DNA from: Siphonodentalium dalli
Lineage: Eukaryota > Mollusca > Scaphopoda > Gadilida > Siphonodentaliidae
Reading direction: 5' to 3'
DNA: 64,000 nt
Assembly (NCBI GenBank): GCA_032622095.1
Contig: CP136068.1
Location: forward strand, 48,416,443-48,480,442
The stretch's first letter is position 1, and each line of letters opens with the position of its first letter. The position numbers and the translations under genes were made by a program. The notes under the pieces were generated by a model. It was not told the DNA's origin. It did no database searches and worked only from the letters and a program-made list of their open reading frames with translations. Positions 39,346-53,100 of the stretch are shown piece by piece.

Positions 39346-41373
39346 TCAACATACCCAACTAATTTTAGGGCGAACAATACATACATTCATGATTGCGTAG
39401 CAATTGCCACAACATCAGCTGTTATCTTATTGTTCATTGCAGAACGTTGAAGTTGGATGTGGTCGCAATGAATTGAATCTACCGTCCGTATCCGGTGGCT
39501 CTAAGTGCTTCGCACTGAGAGGTAAGATTATCCCAATACTAGAGTCCCCGCATCAAGTTACAATATACTAGTTCAGATCGAAAACTTCATTCGTCAGGAG
39601 ACGACAAATCTCAACAGCCGGTTGGTGCATATATCAACATATCGATAACAGATGGATAATTTTTATCCGTAAACAAATGGCGATGAAGTAAATGTGGGTG
39701 ACTAGAAATGACTGACGTTTGAATCTATATCGTGCTTTGAAAGTCTGGACATCAGCTCATTTTCGTCACTTCACCGGGAGACTGTTTTCAACGGGTTCCC
39801 TCCTACATTTGGAATACTAAAATGCATAGCAAACGTGGAGTGTAAGGTAGTCTTCTGCTTCATAAGTATTTCCCCTCACTAATACCAGTAGGGTGTTCAT
39901 TGTTGATTGTGCTTGTATTCAAGCTGCGGTAAACACAAACACGACTTTCTTCATCACCATTATTATGCTTGAATATGGTGTGTATATATGAGTTAATAAA
40001 ATATGTTATCTACTTGGAAATGCTTCGTCTCCAAGTTTTCTTCTGAAAGGACAACCGTCGTCAATAACTGACCATTTACATGTTCGACAATGTTATAACC
40101 ACCTGGATTTCCATTGTCACGTGGCAGTTCACAATTTCGAATGTAATATTTTTTTCTAGATGGGTTACTTCAAAAACATGCTGACACATTTTCTTTGACA
40201 ATGGCCTTATGCATAATTTGTTTTATTTTGTATATGAATAATCGAAGGAAATCACTATGCCGTTAAGTCAGATACACATGTGCATCACTGGTGAAATCTC
40301 GGGAACAAGATGACACACACCACAGCTGTTAAAACTAATATCGGTAATGTTGGTGTTGGTATATAATCTATTCGTGGGTGGTCATTCGCATCTGTTTAGA
40401 CCTCTATATACATATATTTGAAATACGCTAAACATTCAGATGAGGCGAATTGAGAAATATGTTTCATTTCCAGTGTAATGATCCATACAATTAAGTTTTT
40501 GGTTACATTTGTCTAACTTTTAGTCGTCAATGTTTTGCTATTTAAGAGGAGACCAGTACACATGTATTTGAATACGTTTGATAGGTTGAGTATGTCTCCT
40601 GAGATACCAAGAACTGCAAGGTAATTAAGCTTATTGTCTTGGTTCTAAATGAGGAACTTTCAGTCGTGATATGATATTGAGTTATTGCTTTATTTTGTAC
40701 AATAAAGCATCATACCCCCGTATGTTGCAATTAAAAAATATTCAGCTAACAATATTTCATTTCAATGCGAACCAACATTAATATGTTTTTTACACATAAT
40801 ATGCTATCACCTGGAATTTACCATTATTGATATATAGTGATCAGCTGTGATTTTGTTAACGAGATATGATATAGAACTCATCCTAATATGTCATTACTCA
40901 ACGGGTATGACAAGAACATATTCAATTATAGAAAATTATTTATGGGTGGCTGTCTTTCGAATTGAAACTAATATGAGATTTCCCCAATAAAAGAAACATT
41001 AAGTTACCTGTCCTAATCTTTAGATATGAGTGCATGGACATATCTGTACTTTTGAAAAAAGGTATATTATACACAGGTTCACGGTACCTGAAAACAGCGA
41101 GATTTTAATAGTATTCATGCCACATAAGTATTGTTAGTTGGGTGATAATTTTCAAATTCTTAAATACTGTATCACCATAATCCGTCATATCAAGTTGTGA
41201 AAAGAAAAACCAAACAATTTTGAGTAATGGAATTTTGAACAATCATAAATTATTGGCAAAATGTGCGCCTGGTCTTTAAAACTGAACTATGTGACAATTT
41301 AACATTGCCGTAATGATTCCTACAGTTGTATCAATGGAGGCACATGGTGGTTTAAAGCTCATAATTCTTTCAG
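39346..41373. other. Probable intron upstream of the threonine-rich exon
   Basis: AT-rich sequence with no open frame of note. The last bases form a plausible 3' splice site, ATAATTCTTTCAG, ending at 41373. Confidence 0.45.
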
Positions 41374-41775
41374 GTGAAGCTACGACCGTAATCCGGAATA
41401 TCACAACCATGAGGACAACCAGAATCACAACCACAACCGCTACTGCTACGGAAACTACCACTACCGTATCAACAGCCATAATTTCCGCAACAACCAATAC
41501 AACCGCCACCACAAACAAAACCAAAATTGGCACCGCTACAGTTAATACAACAACAGCCAACACCACTCCCTCAACTACAGCCACAACTTCCACCACAACC
41601 AATAACACCACAACCACCACCATGACCACTACAACCACCACCATCGTTACCACCACAACTACCACCGCCATTACCAGCACAACTACCACCACCATTACCA
41701 GCACAACTACCACCACCATTACTAGCACAACTACCACCACCACTACCACCACAACTACCATCACTACGACCCCAG
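41374..41775 (+). CDS. Threonine-rich mucin-like exon (internal, partial gene)
   Basis: The exon is 402 bp (134 codons), bounded by TTTCAG before 41374 and CCCAG|GTGAGT at 41775/41776. Both introns are phase 1, so it is a symmetric cassette exon of the kind that can be gained, lost or skipped without a frameshift. The product is dominated by threonine, with Ile, Ala, Ser and Asn, several N-x-T sequons and a final Pro-Gly. Such segments are usually heavily O-glycosylated, extended linkers in secreted or surface proteins. Near the 3' end a 24-bp in-frame unit (TTTAITST or TTTTITST) repeats about three times, so length variation is likely. It could join the lectin exon at 57732, which has a matching phase 1 acceptor, and possibly the PAN exon upstream. 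The valine-rich frame on the opposite strand is a shadow. Confidence 0.6.
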
Positions 41776-44700
41776 GTGAGTGAATATGCTAATTACTTAA
41801 AACTCATTTTAGCACGTCGTGATGCTTATTCTCATGAATTGACATAAACATGATTGCGTATCTCAAGTGTCCTCACCCATAAAGAATATTTATTTAAACA
41901 TAATTTAAGGAAACATCGCATGCTTAATTTCTCAGCGGCGCACCCAATATCTCTTTCGGGTGATTGTTTATAAATCAATTCGGAAGACCAGTCCATCATA
42001 CCTACCCGATTGCACGGGATAATTAAATGTCATTTTGTCTGCAGCCAAGCACACCTCTTTCGTCTCGTAGTCTGCACTTCGACATTTTATATTGACTCCA
42101 AATTGTTTACAGTGGAATCTATGTATGAACTATTTCGTTGTACATTGTGTTTGCATTAACAGTGATAGTAATAATCATTTTTTATGATTAATATTACGGT
42201 GATTTTTAGGAATAGTTGCACATTTGATAGATTGTTCTTGCTCTGACAGACGATTTTGATAGCTCGCAGGCCAGTTGACTCACTGTAACCGCGATATTTA
42301 ACATCATGTAATTAACAGTGAACAGCGGTTCTCGTATGTGTATCTTGTGATAACAGTTTAGAACGAAACAGATAATTACCTGGCTACGATCATTACGGAG
42401 CACGCTCCAGATAATGCACACTCCCTACTATACACAACGAAACTGTCAATGCCAAAGCTGAGTTGGCGACTTCAGCAGATATTTTCTACGCAACTCAGAC
42501 TATTTTGAAAACAACATTTCCTACTTAATAATTCATCCTATTACCATTAAGTAGGAACAGGAACCATCGGGAAGACACTGAATACTCCTTGTTATATACT
42601 GCCCCTCGTACTCAATCCAATGAACTGATCCCATGCACAGAATGAGACCGATTCAAGTTCTTCGATAAAGTGTTTTTGATTGGTAACATTAAGATTAACG
42701 ACAATTTTGTTATATTAGAAGCATGTACATGCCTATAAGACGGTGACTGTGTTATCAACAGATACGGACGACCGATCGCCACGAGGATACACCGACAATG
42801 TCTTGTCGTTACAAAAGAACGAACGAGTTTTTCGTGTGTAAAATGGATATATACGATATGTAAAACAAACAAGCTTCGTACACGTCGCGGCAAAACCCCC
42901 ACCCGGTAAAATCTTCCCCTGACCAAAACTCCACACATACCAATTGTTAGAATACCATACATATATGATATGCCTAGGATTCATTATAATAAATTGTATT
43001 CATCCATTCGTCATACCCAACAAACGGAACCAGGTACAGTAAGTAACCAGGTAAACAATATACATATTTCTATTGAAGATACATTGCTACCTAGATGTCC
43101 TAATGTGAGTTTATTATTTGTCTGGGACTCCCATTATTTGGGTTTCAAGTCTGATAAAAGTTCCAGAAAAAGGTGACGAAGATAAAAATAATTAAGTGGA
43201 TTATGGCTATAAACCCACGTATACGGTCTGTTTGAATTATGCGCCAGTGAATATAACATTCGTGTGTAACTATTATGTAAAAGGTAATAATCGAAGCAGG
43301 GGTGTTCGGCAAAATATTCAACGCGGCACAAGACGAGTTTTATTTTTTTTTCTGGCCGAAACCCCGATGCTGAGAATATTATCTGACATAAAACCAACAA
43401 ATCGAAGTGTCATTGACTCATTATGAGCCGATTATTCAATTGGTCTGGTCTACATCTCTGTCTTGATTACCCGATTATGCTCACATTGTTCAACACGGAC
43501 AGTTATTATTGTCACCGGCGAAAAGCAACACGTTTCAATTATTATTTAACCCGAATCCGAACTCATCTAATTGGACACATAATACGTTAAAATTGCGTAA
43601 GACATTGCTCCATTTTACCAGGTGAATAAAACATGCTAATAAAATTGAACGGCAATCAACGATTGTTGTTATCCGTATGCATCACCATGCAAAACACCGC
43701 AATAACATCCCAGATAATGCCATTGGTGAGCTTAGAATATAATTTTCGAAAACTCTCTTTAATTGTCACCGTTAATTACTGCGTCAATTGGCAATGATAA
43801 GCCAACAACCCTCTTATCAATGGTGATGTCTCGAGTATTCGGGCTTCGAATAACACATAACCTGGTAAAACTGCCTAATTCAGATGTCGACAGCTGCCCA
43901 CAGAAGCTTCCTTCAGTGGGTTAATAGTTCTTTCTAAATTTCCTCTGGTGTTGAAAACGTTTGAATAGAAGTGATCAGGTATTAAATCGGATGCGGTTTC
44001 TTAAATTTCCAATCAGTATTAGATAGACACGATTGCTACCTTGAATTTTAAGTATCGATCTTTGGTGTACAGTTTATTGATGTTTTTCATTCTGCAGGGG
44101 GGGGGGGGTCCAGACCAATTCTCCGAACAGTATAAAGTTTCATTTAGCACACCCATTCCCCTTCGGGTTAATTATAGTTTTCAAACTGCATGGTATCCCA
44201 ACATTTCCAATTATTGGAAAGTGCTAACATGACAACCATCCCCGGTGGTTGGCAAATTATCATAAGTTCCATTATGATACCAAACATTTCGCACCACGCC
44301 GACCTTACATACCTTTAATTATCACCCTAAAATGGTTTATATATTTTTTTTTAATTCGACTGTATCAGAACCTGACTGAAAAATGCAGAATACTGCCTCG
44401 ATTTGTTTTCGTTTGTTTGCTTTTTGCAATTCATTTGACTGAACACCGGGGAAGGACCAGGGCCAACGGGTCTACAGTGTTTCGTCCCGGTGGGATAAAC
44501 ATGTTCAAATCCGATTTGTTTTTAATTCGAAGTTTTTGACTGGCCCATGGTCGGACCGGTTGGTGAACATTTGGAAATTAGAACTTAGAAACTTCATAAT
44601 CCTAGCATATAAACTGGCCTGAAGCTTTCCAGGTGTTGGAAATTACCAATCTGACACGCCCCTATAATTGTGTGACGTGCTGGGGGAGGGGTACCTATAT

Positions 44701-44899
44701 AAATGTACTAAATAGGCCGAGCGGAAACCTGACATAATATATACCCCAATGCCACACGTGAAACTAACAGTTTCCCAATTTACAAGTGGTCGCGTTATAT
44801 TTATACTGAGGAAATGCCACACCATGGACCACTGGTCAACTCACTACATAATTACCATATCATTAATATGCATAGGCCAGTTGGTAAGTATACCTGCAT

Positions 44900-45063
44900 C
44901 TGTATTGGAATGGTAGCAGTAGCTGATATTGTGACATTTGACCTCGTTCATGACCTGACCTGTCTGCATATAGGCTAGCTGGTAGATACCTGTATCCCCA
45001 TATCTGTATCGGATTGGTAGCGGTAGCTGAAACTATGACCTTCGACCTGGTTCACGACCTGAC
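44900..45063. repeat. Tandem duplication, 104-bp period
   Basis: CTGTATTGGAATGGTAGCAG at 44900 and CTGTATCGGATTGGTAGCGG at 45004 begin two similar copies that both run to a CACGACCTGAC/CATGACCTGAC-type end. They are clearly diverged. Confidence 0.7.
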
Positions 45064-45992
45064 ATTGCTGGTTACGGATAGACTCGTATGCATGTTATTA
45101 GCTGGACTGACAGTGACGTACAACGACCAGATCTGACATCTCTGAATGGATGAGTAACATGTCATCCAAGACATCTGACGAGCAGTGGATAGGGCGGTAC
45201 AGCGACCGGATCGTCGACACTGCATGGCTGGATGACGACATCAATATGCATAAGTAAGCTGATGGACGTAGTACATCTGGGCTGTCTATAGACCTGGCAT
45301 TTACATGAGCGTTACCAACTGGCATACTAGCTTATAACTTACACTGTCAGCATGATAAATACAACACCCAATTCCATCTGAGTTGACCAGCCTAACAAGA
45401 GTAGAGCCCAGTATAAAATGCTGTGATGTATTTACAATGACCAGAATAATATTGTATATTTAAAGATATGACAGCAATATGAAAAATCTGTACGCACTAT
45501 ATTACGGGAATAAGTATTGCATAAAGCAGGGATGGAATACTCGTAAATTACTGCTATTAGTGCGATTATTAATATGACTGATCCCGCAGATACTATATTA
45601 ATTGAGCTACCTGTGAGGAATAATAATATGACCTGGATAAACCTGTTATGTATGTCTGATCGTGGAATGGTACTGCAGCATCTACTGATAAAGTAGTGGT
45701 ACGTGTAATGGATACATAGTGTGCATGTGGGCTGACCTGTAACCTGGGCCTCAACCAAGTGTGGACATCCATGTGTCACCAGGCAGCACTGGAAATGGTT
45801 CACCTGGGATGGGCGTAATACTGAGCATCGGCAAAGCAATCGACCAAGTGGTGATGAGTGGTTGTATGGTTGGTTTCTGTCTTGATATGCACTGTACCAG
45901 GTCTGCATTTGGATTCGGACTGTCTGATTATTACATATGCCATGATCAGGCCGAAGTGGTCTGTGAGTGAAGCTGTACTATCCATAATCCAT

Positions 45993-46105
45993 GTGATGCA
46001 TCTCTGTCTGTTCTTGTGCATCTAAACCTGGCTCTGATTCTGACAGAGCTGTGATGCATCTGTCTGTCCTCGTGCATCTAAACCTGGCTCTGATTCAGAC
46101 TGTAC
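45993..46105. repeat. Tandem duplication, 58-bp period
   Basis: GTGATGCATCT starts at 45993 and again at 46051. Both copies contain GTGCATCTAAACCTGGCTCT and end with a GATTC-AGA/GATTC-TGA variant. A two-base difference in spacing separates them. Confidence 0.8.
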
Positions 46106-46827
46106 ATCCTGGATGGATAGCATGACTGGAGTACCATTATTCCTCACAGGCTAACGCAAGAACTAACCCACACTACAAATGTACTACAAGAGTACCAAGA
46201 ATAAGAGTAAAGAATGACTACGACTGAAGTCTGAACTGCGGTTAAATTGACCAAGTGGAAAAGTGCATGAAATATGCGTTGAAATTACCTGAATGGAAAG
46301 TGCAATCATCAAGATTGCGAGCTGTGTATGCCCTATAATAGTAGCCTGGCATGGTATTCTTCTGTCGCCAGGATGCGTATGGAAATACGTCTGAATTATG
46401 CTTGGAAATGAGCTCGATTATCTTGAAAACGGTTGGAATACCCTTGCATCGTTGTTGACATAGTGACGTAAGTTGCTATGCCGAGAGAGAAAGTAGAAAG
46501 CCAGCGACGTTGGCGGTTGGTCGGTATTTATACCCAGCCAACCGGAAACGAGGCCGTTAAAAATAGCATAGAAACGCACATCACACGCCACGTGGGAATT
46601 CCCGTAATATTTACAATTATGAAAGTGCCAGATCAGCAAAGCGATCTGTGAAATAAAACTGATCAAACTGATGAAATAGTATGAATACGACGAATAGATT
46701 TACGATATAAATCGCGATGAAAATTACGAAAGTCAAATTACGTAAAATAGGGCGAACATAGAATGTAATTAGAAAGATTATATAATTAGTTAACCCTGTC
46801 ACGCTACAATTGGAACATTTCCAACTA

Positions 46828-47333
46828 CCTTACTCGTATTTAAATTCGCGCAGTACTATTTTTCGCGCATCCAATGGTGCACGAATTTAAAACTGAGCTA
46901 AAAATAGTACGACTCCCAAGTTTAATCTAAACCACAGTCCATATGAAATACAAGAGCGTTATGTTGCTGAATTTACATATATTATGAACGGTTGAATAGG
47001 CAATTACACCTATACATGTATGCATATATTTATATTCGGCCAACCGCTACCAAGACCCTTGCTCGCAATGCCATGCGACACATCATGGTAACATAGACAT
47101 TGTTGAAATACTTGTATAAGAAATACTAATATTCCAGGTCGCCACAATATTATGATGTATGGAGTTACTAGTTTATTGTCGACGCGATGTAAATCCGCCA
47201 CGATTGTGTTTATTATACACATATACTATCCCCAGCGAACATATTTTTGTCAGTTTTGAATTCGCGAATTTAAAGTGCGCGAATTCAAAACTGAGCGAAA
47301 AATAGTACTGCACGAATTCAAATACGAGTAAGG
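46828..47333. mobile_element. MITE-like element with 39-bp terminal inverted repeats
   Basis: CCTTACTCGTATTTAAATTC at 46828 starts a 39-base arm ending TTTTTCGC at 46866. It matches the reverse complement of 47295-47333 with three mismatches. Subterminal words such as AAACTGAGC and AAAATAGTAC recur near both ends. There is no coding capacity. Confidence 0.68.
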
Positions 47334-48827
47334 TAATGGCCATTTCCGTCGAAAAAATTAACAAAAGTATGAAAATGTGCGACTGTTCCCCACCAATTCC
47401 TCGCTAATTTCTAACTACCCCACCCTCCACCCATCTTGTCGCACATCTGATTCCCTGTTGCGATAGTCCTTTTGTGTCGTATTCGATGTATCTACTCGCG
47501 AACGAGGTACCAATAAATTAATCCCCTGCGTATTCTTAACGAATGTACACGGGTATTATTAAAAGAATACCCGTTGGTTATAAGAACAACCATGTGTCAC
47601 ACATGTTTTGAGCATTCTGCCAGATAGCATCCGTATCAGGCAGGACAAAGGGGTAACACGCAGGTGGGTTTTAAATTGAAAATAAACTGAAGTGCCACAA
47701 ACTCTGACACTGTCGTCGCAAAGCTGCTAACTTATGACACTTGTATTGCTGACCACATGTCCTTATTTGTTTCGGAATTCAAGAGACAGTTTGTGTACGA
47801 GTCTGAATTAAATCGATAATTGTAAACACAAATGATACACTACTCTCAAAGACTGGAGATATAATTGCACACATCGCATGTAGCTAACACAAATACACAT
47901 TCATGTAGGATAGCGAGGGGGCCATGATACAAGGTTAAATTTTTAGTTTGTTTTAATTTGTGTGACCCACCATCCCTGGAATGAAAGTTTGTCTTCCTTT
48001 CAGATATCTGACAACTACCACTCCAACACAAGTTTGCAAGTGCAATCTAAGTTAATTTGATGACAATCGCTGACAATAGTAGGATAAGGCAGACATCCGG
48101 ATGAAATGCCAATCAGTTAAGCTTAATGAGAAGTACCATAAATCTCAGAAATACAAAACACTCAGTAACTAATGTTGTGAAATAAGGTTCAGCATCCCTA
48201 CCCATATATTACCCGCAGTATATATGCGACAAAGATGTGTATGTACAGCAGCGTCTTCTCTCAGGTTGTGACTAGCCCAGGTTAGATGACTAAATGATCG
48301 CCCAATCTCTGTATTAATTATATAATTTTCCATCTGTAGTCTGTTCCATTGACCAATAACAAGTAATTGAAGGACACACTGATAAAATACATGTGTTCTT
48401 TGCAAATGGCAAACACATGGTCTTGTAACACGCTTACTGTTCCGCCACGCCCCCCCCCCCCCCCAACTGCACTACCCTTATACGCCGCACATATACAGCG
48501 TATCCCCATCACAGACCGTAAGCACCGTAACTACCAGTATATATGTTCCTGCTTTACGTCAGTGTAGTATACATGAGACATAGTTATACTACCACGATGT
48601 ATAGAGCAGGCACGTATATTCTAGTAAGGGCATTGCGGATTTTGATGGGAGGGGAGCATTGGAACGCATTACAGGCCTATGTGGCAGAAACAGTAATCCA
48701 GAAATAAAATGTTGTCATCTCAAATATGAATACTCGTTCTGTAATAATTAGCATTTTATGGTCAATTACTCAAACTTTTCAATCGTGTGTAAGTAATCCA
48801 AGGTCCCATCTACCCAATGAACAGGTC
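47334..48827. other. Non-coding stretch
   Basis: No exon or element is recognised. A poly-C run lies at 48450-48464. Short open frames around it are low-complexity or shadows. Confidence 0.5.
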
Positions 48828-49318
48828 AGGCACATCCTGCATTTCATTATTATAGTGGTATATGACCACTACCGTTTTGTGAATTTGATAAAAGAGGGAT
48901 AATCCAAAATCATATTTCACACAAATTAATCAAAATGAGTGTCGCACTAATTCGGTATCTTACATATATATTGTCAAGGAGAATGCTTAATCATGACGGC
49001 ACATGATAAGCAACTCAATTAGCATATCAATTAATTTAAATCATGTTATGAAGGGGCGATTGAGTCATCCTGTTATTGTCATTTAGAAAGGCATATATTA
49101 GTATTATTATTCAATAACAAAGCTGGCGCAAAAGATTGCACCACAGCGCATTTTGTCGGAAGACTGTTCATTCGCTGCGATATTGTTAGGAGTGAAATTT
49201 AATGTGCACTGGTAAGTCTACTATTTCTGACGCAAATAAAGGAAACATGGATATGTTATGGTCATATACCACTATAATAGTCGAATACCACTATAATAAT
49301 CGAATTCAGGATGTGCCT
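48828..49318. mobile_element. MITE-like element with interrupted inverted ends
   Basis: The left end AGGCACATCCTG, then CATTATTATAGTGGTATATG and ACCA, matches the reverse complement of 49259-49318. In the right end the word CCACTATAATA is duplicated, lengthening that arm by about 20 bases. There is no coding capacity. Confidence 0.65.
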
Positions 49319-50150
49319 CAGACACCACCCACCCACCTGGACCTTGTAGCATAGAGTTTTCATACCACCACCGGGATAGATCATTATATTATATATAATT
49401 ATTGACAAACAAGGACGACATCTATGGTCAGTACCGTTGTTCATCTTCGGTGATCTGACAGATATATGGCAGATTTTGGTGCAGAACACAAACACGACGC
49501 ACGTGTAACCGGTTGCCGGAAATACAAATACGGCGTTTTTTCATATAGAACAGTCCGCTAGGGCTAGTCGAGTACGACTCACGGAAGGTAACGATTATTC
49601 CATTATATCATACATGTCATTCAACAGAATATCGAATAAGAGGTACTGACAACTAAGTCGTTTCCAACATCAAATAACACACCACACAGCTGACGTCGTA
49701 ATGCCCCACTGCGAATTATTACGTCATATGTTGTTCAGTGTGTCAAGATATGTGCTTCTGTGGATACGAGTTTGTTTAAAACATTTCTGTTTTTGCAGAA
49801 CTAAATTGACTTTTTCAAGTATATGATTAGCGGATTCAAAATTATATATATATACGTCCTTGTGTGGTTATCAGTAGATTCGTAAATACTGCGTTGCTGT
49901 CACAACGGTTAATGACTGCTTCATTTTAACGGAATCTCAAACAAACTGTTTTGTTATATTATGTCATGAATATGTGTTTTCATTTTCTTTTTTTACCTTA
50001 CATCCACATATTAATATGTATTACTCTCTTACTTCACAAATCATTGTCCCTATGTATCTTCAGAAAAGAGCCTGCAACCGCGCCGATGGAACCGTGATCA
50101 AATGAAAAAGCCTACCTACATATTATCTAGCACCATAAATTATCATCGAT
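49319..50150. other. Non-coding stretch before the LINE
   Basis: AT-rich, with no exon recognised. Part of it could be the 5' untranslated region of the LINE that follows, but I cannot place the element's 5' end. Confidence 0.4.
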
Positions 50151-53100
50151 ATGATCCAGGATAACTATTACCGCTCAAGGGTAGGCACATTCTATAATCG
50201 CGCGCGATGTGCGAAACGTAAAGAGCGATGTGATCCGTATATGTCCAAACTTCTAATTTATTACGTAAACTTGGCTATGAATGGAACAAACCAACTTAAG
50301 CTCATTAGAGTACTACTCATACTTTCGATTGTGAACTCCGACGAAATGTTCATGAATAAAACTAGGGTACCAAGAGAAATCTTTTCCTCTCCTAAGGATC
50401 CTGCCACAACGGCCACGTGGCTCAGACAATTGCTATTAATTTCTGGCGATATTTTGCCTAACCCCGGACCTGGAACAGACGGAGAACTATCAGTGTTCCA
50501 CTTGAATGTGCAGAGTATTTTCCCGAAACTTGATGTTCTTTCCACCGAAATCCAAAACTATGACGTGTGTGGTTTTACGGAGTCCTGGCTTGGTACCAAA
50601 AATGAACAAAATGATTTGCTGATACCTGGTTTCCACGAACCTGAACGTAGAGATAGAGTTCATATCGATACAATAGGGGGTGGTGTTATTGTCGATGTCA
50701 AGAACAATATAGCATTTAAACGTAGAAATGACATGGAAAGAAGTAATTTAGAAAATTAATGGATCGAAGTTATATTGAATGGAAAAAACGTTCTAGTCGG
50801 TACCTTCTATCGCCCACAAAATGTACAATGTTGGGACGAAATCGAGGGGAATATTGGTGATGTAGTAAATGCCCATCCATCCCATAGAATAATAATATGT
50901 GGAGATTTGAATGAAAATCAGTTTAATCCAGCAAATTCCAAAGTGTCCTCCATCTCAACATACTTCTCCCTCAAGCAAGTTATATACGAATCGACAAATT
51001 GTTCTGAATTTTCAGAAACACTCATAGATGTTATACTGATCAACGGTAACTGCACACGAAAGGAAAGTGGAACATTAGAACCCTTATTTTGTGACTTAGT
51101 TCGCTACCACGTCCCGGTCTACGTGAAAATTGAAACTCAGAGACAACTAGACCGATAGTACATAACAAACACACTGTATACATGTTTGAACAAGCAGATT
51201 TCTCAACAATTAACCACCAAATAAAAACATCAGAATGGACCCAGGCATTCAACAACTTACCACTTGAGGATCTATGTGGCACTTTGACTAACAAACTAAC
51301 TGAGCTTATGAATAAATATATTCCCCACAAGTTTATCAGCTGCAAGCAAGACAAGCCCGATTGGATGAACCCACGGATTAAGTAGTTAATTAGACAACGA
51401 AAAAGGATTCATAAATCGGCAAAAAGAAGAAATACCTCCGATTCATGGAGTAAATATAGAAAAATTCGAAACGAAGTAATTTCCGAAGTTAGATCGTCTA
51501 AACAATTTCATTTATTAAAAGTGCAAGAAGTCCTCAATGATCACAAAACAACAGCTGGCAAATGGTGGAAAACATTTAATCATCTTTCCACAAATAAGGC
51601 TGAAACTGTGCCTCCTTTAGTTTGGCAGGGCAAAGTTGTGTCGTCGGATGAAGACAAATCCGAGGTGCTAAATGGCTACTTCTGCAGCATTGCATCTCTC
51701 GATGGAACAAAACAACATCCACCCCCAACACCGGATGGCCCTAATCTGACCACACTCAGTGATATAAATATAACCGAGCTGGAAGTTTATAATGCTATAA
51801 AAGAACTCCAACCTGATAAGGCATCTGGACCTGATTTTATTAGCCCACGTCTGTTAAGGAACTGCACAAGCTTAAGTAAGCCTCTTTCCAAAATCTTCAA
51901 CCGTTTTATCCGAGAATCATACTTTCCTCCGCAATGGAAACGCGCAAACGTTGTACCAATTCATAAAAAGGAGACGGAACCAAGCCGGCGAATTACCGGC
52001 CAATCTCACTTTTAAGCTGTATAAGCAAGTTATTTGAAAAATGCATCGCTAAACACCTTATGGCATATCTCCAATCGAATAATATTCTAACTAAACGTCA
52101 GTCCGTGTTTGTTCCCGCCGACTCAACTGCCTATCAACTATGTGATATATTTGACAAAATTAGTAAATCTGTGGACGAAGGGCGCGACATTCGATTAGTA
52201 TTTTTTGACATAAGTAAAGCGTTTGATAAGTCTGGCACGAGGGTCTACTTTTTAAACTTCATGCAATAGGAATTCGCGATAATATGCTCTGTTGGTTCAA
52301 ATCATACCTTTCCGATCGCCAACATCGTGTAATACTACGCTCTGGCCAATCAACGTGGGGGACAATAACTGCAGGAGTGCCACAAGGGTGAGTATTGGGT
52401 CCTATCCTATTTCTTGTGTTTATTAACGACATTGTTGACAACATGACATGTAATATTCGTCTTTTTGCCGACGACACTTCGATTGCGCTGTCAACTGATG
52501 ACCCAAACACTGGGGCAATTATGATGCAACATGATATTATACGATTTGAAGAATGGTCCTCCACATGCTCGTTAAATTCAATGAACTTAAGACAGAGGCA
52601 TTAACGTGTACTCGAAAACGCAATACTCTAAGCCACCCAACCCTGACTATGAATCAACAGCCCATTAAGGAAGTCAATTCACACAAGCACCTCGGTGTTA
52701 TTATCAGTAAAGATGGCTGCTGTGGTCCCCACATCAATGAAATGACGAATACTGCCTGGAAACGTATTTCCCTACTAAGAAAATATCGATTTTATCTTGA
52801 CAGAGCTAGTCTTGAAAAATGTTACTTCACTCTGATTCGATCAGTTCTTGAATATTCTTGTGTAGTTTGGGATGGTTGTGTGCAACATGAATCTGATGCT
52901 ATTGAAAATATACAATATGAAGCAGCTCGCATCGAAACGGGTGCCACTGGGTCTGTCAGTAAGTCGACACTCCTAGCAGAAACTGGTTGGGAAACTTTAA
53001 AATCACGACGTGAAAAATACAAACTGAAGCTATTCTACAAGATGGTGTATGGCCAGGCACCAATATATCTAAGAACTTTAGTACCTCCAACTCACAGTCA

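Larger units (their letters stand above)
41776..46827. other. Probable intron with tandem duplications
   Basis: No exon was recognised. A poly-G run lies at 44097-44108. About 44,900-45,063 holds two copies of a sequence with a 104-bp period (starts 44900 and 45004), each with GGTAGC, GTAGCTGA and CGACCTGAC-like words. At 45993-46105 a 58-bp unit starting GTGATGCATCT is duplicated (second copy at 46051). About 44,530-44,640 resembles, in inverse orientation, the repeats at 25.7-26.5 kb. Confidence 0.5.

Noticed and set aside
41276-41764. Valine-rich protein on the reverse strand
   Set aside because: It is the complement of ACN threonine codons in the threonine-rich exon, and the splice sites lie on the forward strand.
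44041-44539. Forward frames around a poly-G run
   Set aside because: No conserved motif and no splice evidence; the region resembles dispersed repeats at 25.7-26.5 kb in inverse orientation.
45432-45908. Reverse-strand 158-codon frame with hydrophobic stretches
   Set aside because: Overlapped by other frames on both strands, and not domain-like. Hydrophobicity alone in AT-rich sequence is weak evidence.
50151-50759. Independent host gene at the start of the LINE
   Set aside because: The frame leads directly into the 2A-like and endonuclease motifs of a non-LTR element, and downstream reverse transcriptase sequence follows.
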